From contig CAJWFK010000017.1 in the NCBI GenBank assembly GCA_913031125.1, positions 1 to 56,079 of the forward strand: DNA of 56,079 bases. The letters are read 5' to 3'. The position numbers and the translations under genes were made by a program. The stretch is from an uncultured Woeseia sp. GTDB lineage: Bacteria > Pseudomonadota > Gammaproteobacteria > Steroidobacterales > Woeseiaceae. Below, one piece after another: positions 53,930 to 56,079 of the stretch (the first letter of the stretch is position 1; every line of letters begins with the position of its first letter). The notes below the pieces were generated by a model. That model was not told the origin of the DNA. It saw only the letters and a list, made by a program, of their open reading frames with translations, and did not search any database.

Positions 53930-55528
53930 ATGACTGATGCTACATATTCAGGGCTGAAGAAGCACCGCATTAAAATGTCTACTGTGGTCTTCATGATCTT
54001 TTGTCTGGCCGCTGCCGGCGCCTACGGAATCGAGGACATGATTCCAAACGCAGGTCCAGGGCTCACTCTCGTCATGCTGATTGTACTTCCCTTTGTCTGG
54101 AGCACCCCGATGGGGCTGGTGGCCGCGGAACTCGGATCAGCAATTCCCGAGGAAGGGGGATTCTATAAATGGGTGCAACGCGGCTGCGGTGAATTCTGGG
54201 GCTTTCAGGCAGGGTGGTGGCGCACCATCTCAATCTATTTCGACAATACAATCTATGTTGTGCTTGCCGGATCATACCTTGCCACGGTCATCGATCTGAC
54301 GTCCGTCGAGGAATATCTCTTCAAGGCTTCGGTCGTCATCCTTTTTACATATGTCAATATTCGTGGCATCAAGGATGTCGGTGCGGTGAGCACGGGTATC
54401 TCCATCCTTGTCATGATTGCCTTTGCGGTCGTTACTGCCTTTGGTTTTGCGAACTGGCAAAGTAATCCCTTTGATCCATTTATTCCCCCTGACCAGACAC
54501 TTCTGCAAAGTATCGGTGCTGGGATTGCAATTGGTATCTGGGTCTACTCAGGTTATGAGTCCATGTCGACCATGGCAGGAGAGCTCGAAGACCCTCAAGT
54601 GATTCCTAAAGCCACCCTTATTACGGTGCCATTGATCATGGCGGTATACATCCTGCCCACGATGGGCGGTTTAGCTTCAATTGGATCTTGGAGTCAATGG
54701 GCTGCGGAAGGCGGCTTGTCCTACGGCGACGTTATTAAACAGTCCGTTCCGGCTCTCGGAGTCCTGTTCGTGTTCGTCGCGGTTATCGCTCAATTCTCTC
54801 TCCTTAACACTTATATCGCATCAGGCTCCAGAGGATTTTTTGCGCTCGCTGAGGATAACCTGGCACCGCGGGCGCTCGTCAAGTGCAGTAAAGATCGCGG
54901 AGTTCCCTACATCGCCGTCCTGTCACTGGGAGTTTTCAGCCTGATCGTCTGCATGTTTCCGTTCGGAGTGATTGTGGTCGTGGATGCCATTCTTTTCATG
55001 TCAGCCTATGTGTTGATCTTTATCGCCGCATGTATCCTACGAATAAAAGAGCCAGGTCTAGACAGGCCTTTCAAAGTTCCCTTCTCGACCAAAGGATTCA
55101 TCGCGATGTGTATTCCGCCGATCAGCATCGCATTCATTGCTCTTTTTATTAACGGAACTGATTATTTTGTGGGCGGCATGCTCGCCCTGGTTACTGGTCC
55201 AATTGCGTATTGTATCTTCAAGAGAAAGTATGGTGGTTTAACGAAGACCGATCCTGTGCGAAACCCGGTCAATCCGAAAACCAGATTGGGAATCGGTGAT
55301 ACAAGGAGATTGACGTGGATGTTTGGTTGCCTGACGGTGATTGGAATTATCGCTATGTTTTTCCTGCCGTGGTACGAAGACCCGCAGGCCTATACCGATG
55401 ACTACGGCATTGAGGGACTTTTTGACATTCTCATGAACTGTGTACGCTGGATGACCGTGGCGTTTGGGGTGCTTACGGCCGCCTTGTTAGTGCTTGCAAA
55501 ACGTGTTGAACCAGCCCAATTGAGGTAA
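53930..55528 (+). CDS. APC family amino-acid permease
   Basis: 532 residues from ATG 53930 (GAG upstream; in-frame ATGs at 53903 and 53906 are alternatives). Twelve-plus helices. APC marks: VVFMIFCLAAAGAYGIEDMIPNAGPG, ELGSAIPEEGGFYKWVQRGCG with an aromatic, Gly-rich run and GAGIAIGIWVYSGYESMSTMAGELEDP. The E-x-GG-x-Y and YESMS motifs fit cationic or neutral amino-acid or polyamine/glutamate exchangers. A long cytosolic loop precedes two C-terminal helices. It would supply amino acids or amines to the catabolic genes nearby (inference). Confidence 0.88.
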   Translation: MTDATYSGLKKHRIKMSTVVFMIFCLAAAGAYGIEDMIPNAGPGLTLVMLIVLPFVWSTPMGLVAAELGSAIPEEGGFYKWVQRGCGEFWGFQAGWWRTISIYFDNTIYVVLAGSYLATVIDLTSVEEYLFKASVVILFTYVNIRGIKDVGAVSTGISILVMIAFAVVTAFGFANWQSNPFDPFIPPDQTLLQSIGAGIAIGIWVYSGYESMSTMAGELEDPQVIPKATLITVPLIMAVYILPTMGGLASIGSWSQWAAEGGLSYGDVIKQSVPALGVLFVFVAVIAQFSLLNTYIASGSRGFFALAEDNLAPRALVKCSKDRGVPYIAVLSLGVFSLIVCMFPFGVIVVVDAILFMSAYVLIFIAACILRIKEPGLDRPFKVPFSTKGFIAMCIPPISIAFIALFINGTDYFVGGMLALVTGPIAYCIFKRKYGGLTKTDPVRNPVNPKTRLGIGDTRRLTWMFGCLTVIGIIAMFFLPWYEDPQAYTDDYGIEGLFDILMNCVRWMTVAFGVLTAALLVLAKRVEPAQLR

Positions 55529-55688
55529 GTCGATTGGTTTGCTGGGGTATTTACCAATACCAATATCCGTTGGAGCCTTCGGTCATTGCTGGCTCGCCTA
55601 GAGCTAGATAGTGATCGAGGACTGGTGTTCTGACTAAGGGTTTGGTGCATAATCCGAAATTGAAAACGGGTAGTGGTTTTTAACGTTC

Positions 55689-55707
55689 TGGTATATTGGT
55701 CAGACTA
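55689..55707 (+). promoter_or_regulatory. Extended -10 promoter-like element (TGgTATATT-N9-A)
   Basis: TG at 55689-55690, TATATT at 55692-55697, nine bases (ggtcagact), then A of ACA at 55707. It lies 83 bases before the truncated LeuA-like gene and differs from the others only in that the A does not start an ATG, which supports reading it as the transcription start. Confidence 0.65.
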
Positions 55708-55789
55708 CAGCTAAATAAAAATTCTAATAAAATAATAGATGATGTAAGTTTCTGAAAAAAAAGAAGTTTATATATCATTTAGGAAAGTA

Positions 55790-55996
55790 ATGACTGAAGG
55801 TAAACTAAAACAGATCGCTATAATGGATACCACTCTCCGAGATGGTGAGCAAACCCCTGATATCTCCTATAGTTCGGAAGAGAAACTGCAACTTGCACGT
55901 ATTCTACTAACCGACGTTGGTGTAGATCGGATTGAAATTGCCTCCACCAGGACTTCTAAAGGTGAATATGAAGCTTCAGGGGCTAGTGGCGAATAA
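55790..55996 (+). pseudogene. Truncated LeuA/citramalate-synthase-like gene
   Basis: 68 residues. The first 60 match the beginning of the HMGL-like aldol-condensing family: IMDTTLRDGEQTPD (catalytic Arg, metal Asp), SSEEKLQLARIL and VDRIEIASTRTSKGE. Full-length members are over 350 residues, so more than 80% is missing. After GEYEAS the reading frame runs into unrelated sequence and stops at TAA; the other frames do not continue the family. AGGA precedes the ATG and a promoter element lies upstream, so the stub may still be expressed. It abuts a tRNA gene. Confidence 0.8.
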
Positions 55997-56046
55997 TTTC
56001 TGTTTTAGTACACTAAGTTATTTTTAAATTATGAAGTAGTTTTTAA

Positions 56047-56079
56047 TCCGGCATAGCTCAGTTGGTTAGAGCAACGGAC
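56047..56079 (+). tRNA. tRNA gene, 5' part, cut by window end (probably Asn)
   Basis: TCCGGCA (acceptor stem), TA, D-arm GCTC-AGTTGGTTA-GAGC, A, then ACGGAC beginning the anticodon stem. The D-loop with GG and the whole arrangement are canonical. The anticodon lies outside the window; the opening resembles bacterial tRNA-Asn, but that is a guess. Confidence 0.82.

Noticed and set aside
1-56079. CRISPR arrays, insertion sequences, phage genes and toxin-antitoxin or defence operons
   Set aside because: Looked for regularly spaced repeats, transposase motifs and typical defence proteins; none seen.

Overview
The window looks like chromosomal DNA of a free-living, aerobic, probably marine proteobacterium; I would guess a gammaproteobacterial lineage, but no rRNA or other phylogenetic marker is present. 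Base composition is moderate (by eye just under 50% GC), coding density is high, and a large share of the products carry Sec signal peptides, Tat signals (RR motifs) or lipoboxes. Content is dominated by periplasmic catabolism: FAD oxidoreductases, peptidases and hydrolases, cupins, transporters. I see no insertion sequence, phage, CRISPR array or rRNA. The left end cuts a GMC oxidoreductase gene and the right end cuts a tRNA gene.

Layout. 1-5.6 kb: GMC oxidoreductase end, SOUL protein, TauE/SafE permease, secreted alpha/beta hydrolase, and a 4-aminobutyrate aminotransferase (gabT) followed by a DUF3604 gene. 7.6-10.7 kb (minus strand): an apparent operon of exported methyltransferase, 4-hydroxyproline epimerase-like protein, CPxCG protein and DUF418 membrane protein. 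10.8-21 kb: amine and amino-acid oxidation, with two paralogous Tat-exported FAD oxidoreductases (spermidine-dehydrogenase-like by motif), a Tat lipoprotein of the D-amino-acid-oxidase family, FkbM methyltransferase, VWA protein, a cytochrome-like CxxCH protein, a cupin and a flavin amine oxidase. The genes from 16.6 to 21.0 kb on the plus strand look like one operon. 21-30.7 kb: SnoaL-like protein, a frameshifted polysaccharide deacetylase, a tandem double cupin, an amidohydrolase, a possible structured RNA region, a reductive-dehalogenase-like protein, DoxX, a CocE/NonD hydrolase and an exported protein made of two repeats. 30.9-43.7 kb: two S9 peptidases, MOSC, CsgG-like, beta-lactamase-like, a sodium:solute symporter, an exported exonuclease-like protein, an iodothyronine-deiodinase-like thioredoxin-fold protein and DUF1330. 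43.8-49.7 kb: four paralogous M24-fold proteins (one minus, three plus in tandem) whose metal ligands look degraded. 49.8-56 kb: DUF2306-like protein, exported RidA, cytochrome b561 plus sulfite-oxidase-fold molybdoprotein, sterol-desaturase-family hydroxylase, amino-acid permease, a truncated LeuA/citramalate-synthase-like gene and the start of a tRNA.

How it fits together. Amino-acid/amine permease, exported amine oxidases, RidA, hydroxyproline epimerase, gabT and many exported peptidases suggest uptake and oxidation of peptides, amino acids and polyamines (inference).

The most unusual signal is a repeated promoter-like element, TGnTATATT followed by exactly 9 nt and then A, usually reading ggctATG. 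It occurs at eight plus-strand intergenic sites (seven with the TG). At four of them the A is the first base of the start codon of a real gene with no Shine-Dalgarno sequence, which points to leaderless mRNAs. At two others it begins a 13- or 15-codon open frame ahead of a larger gene.
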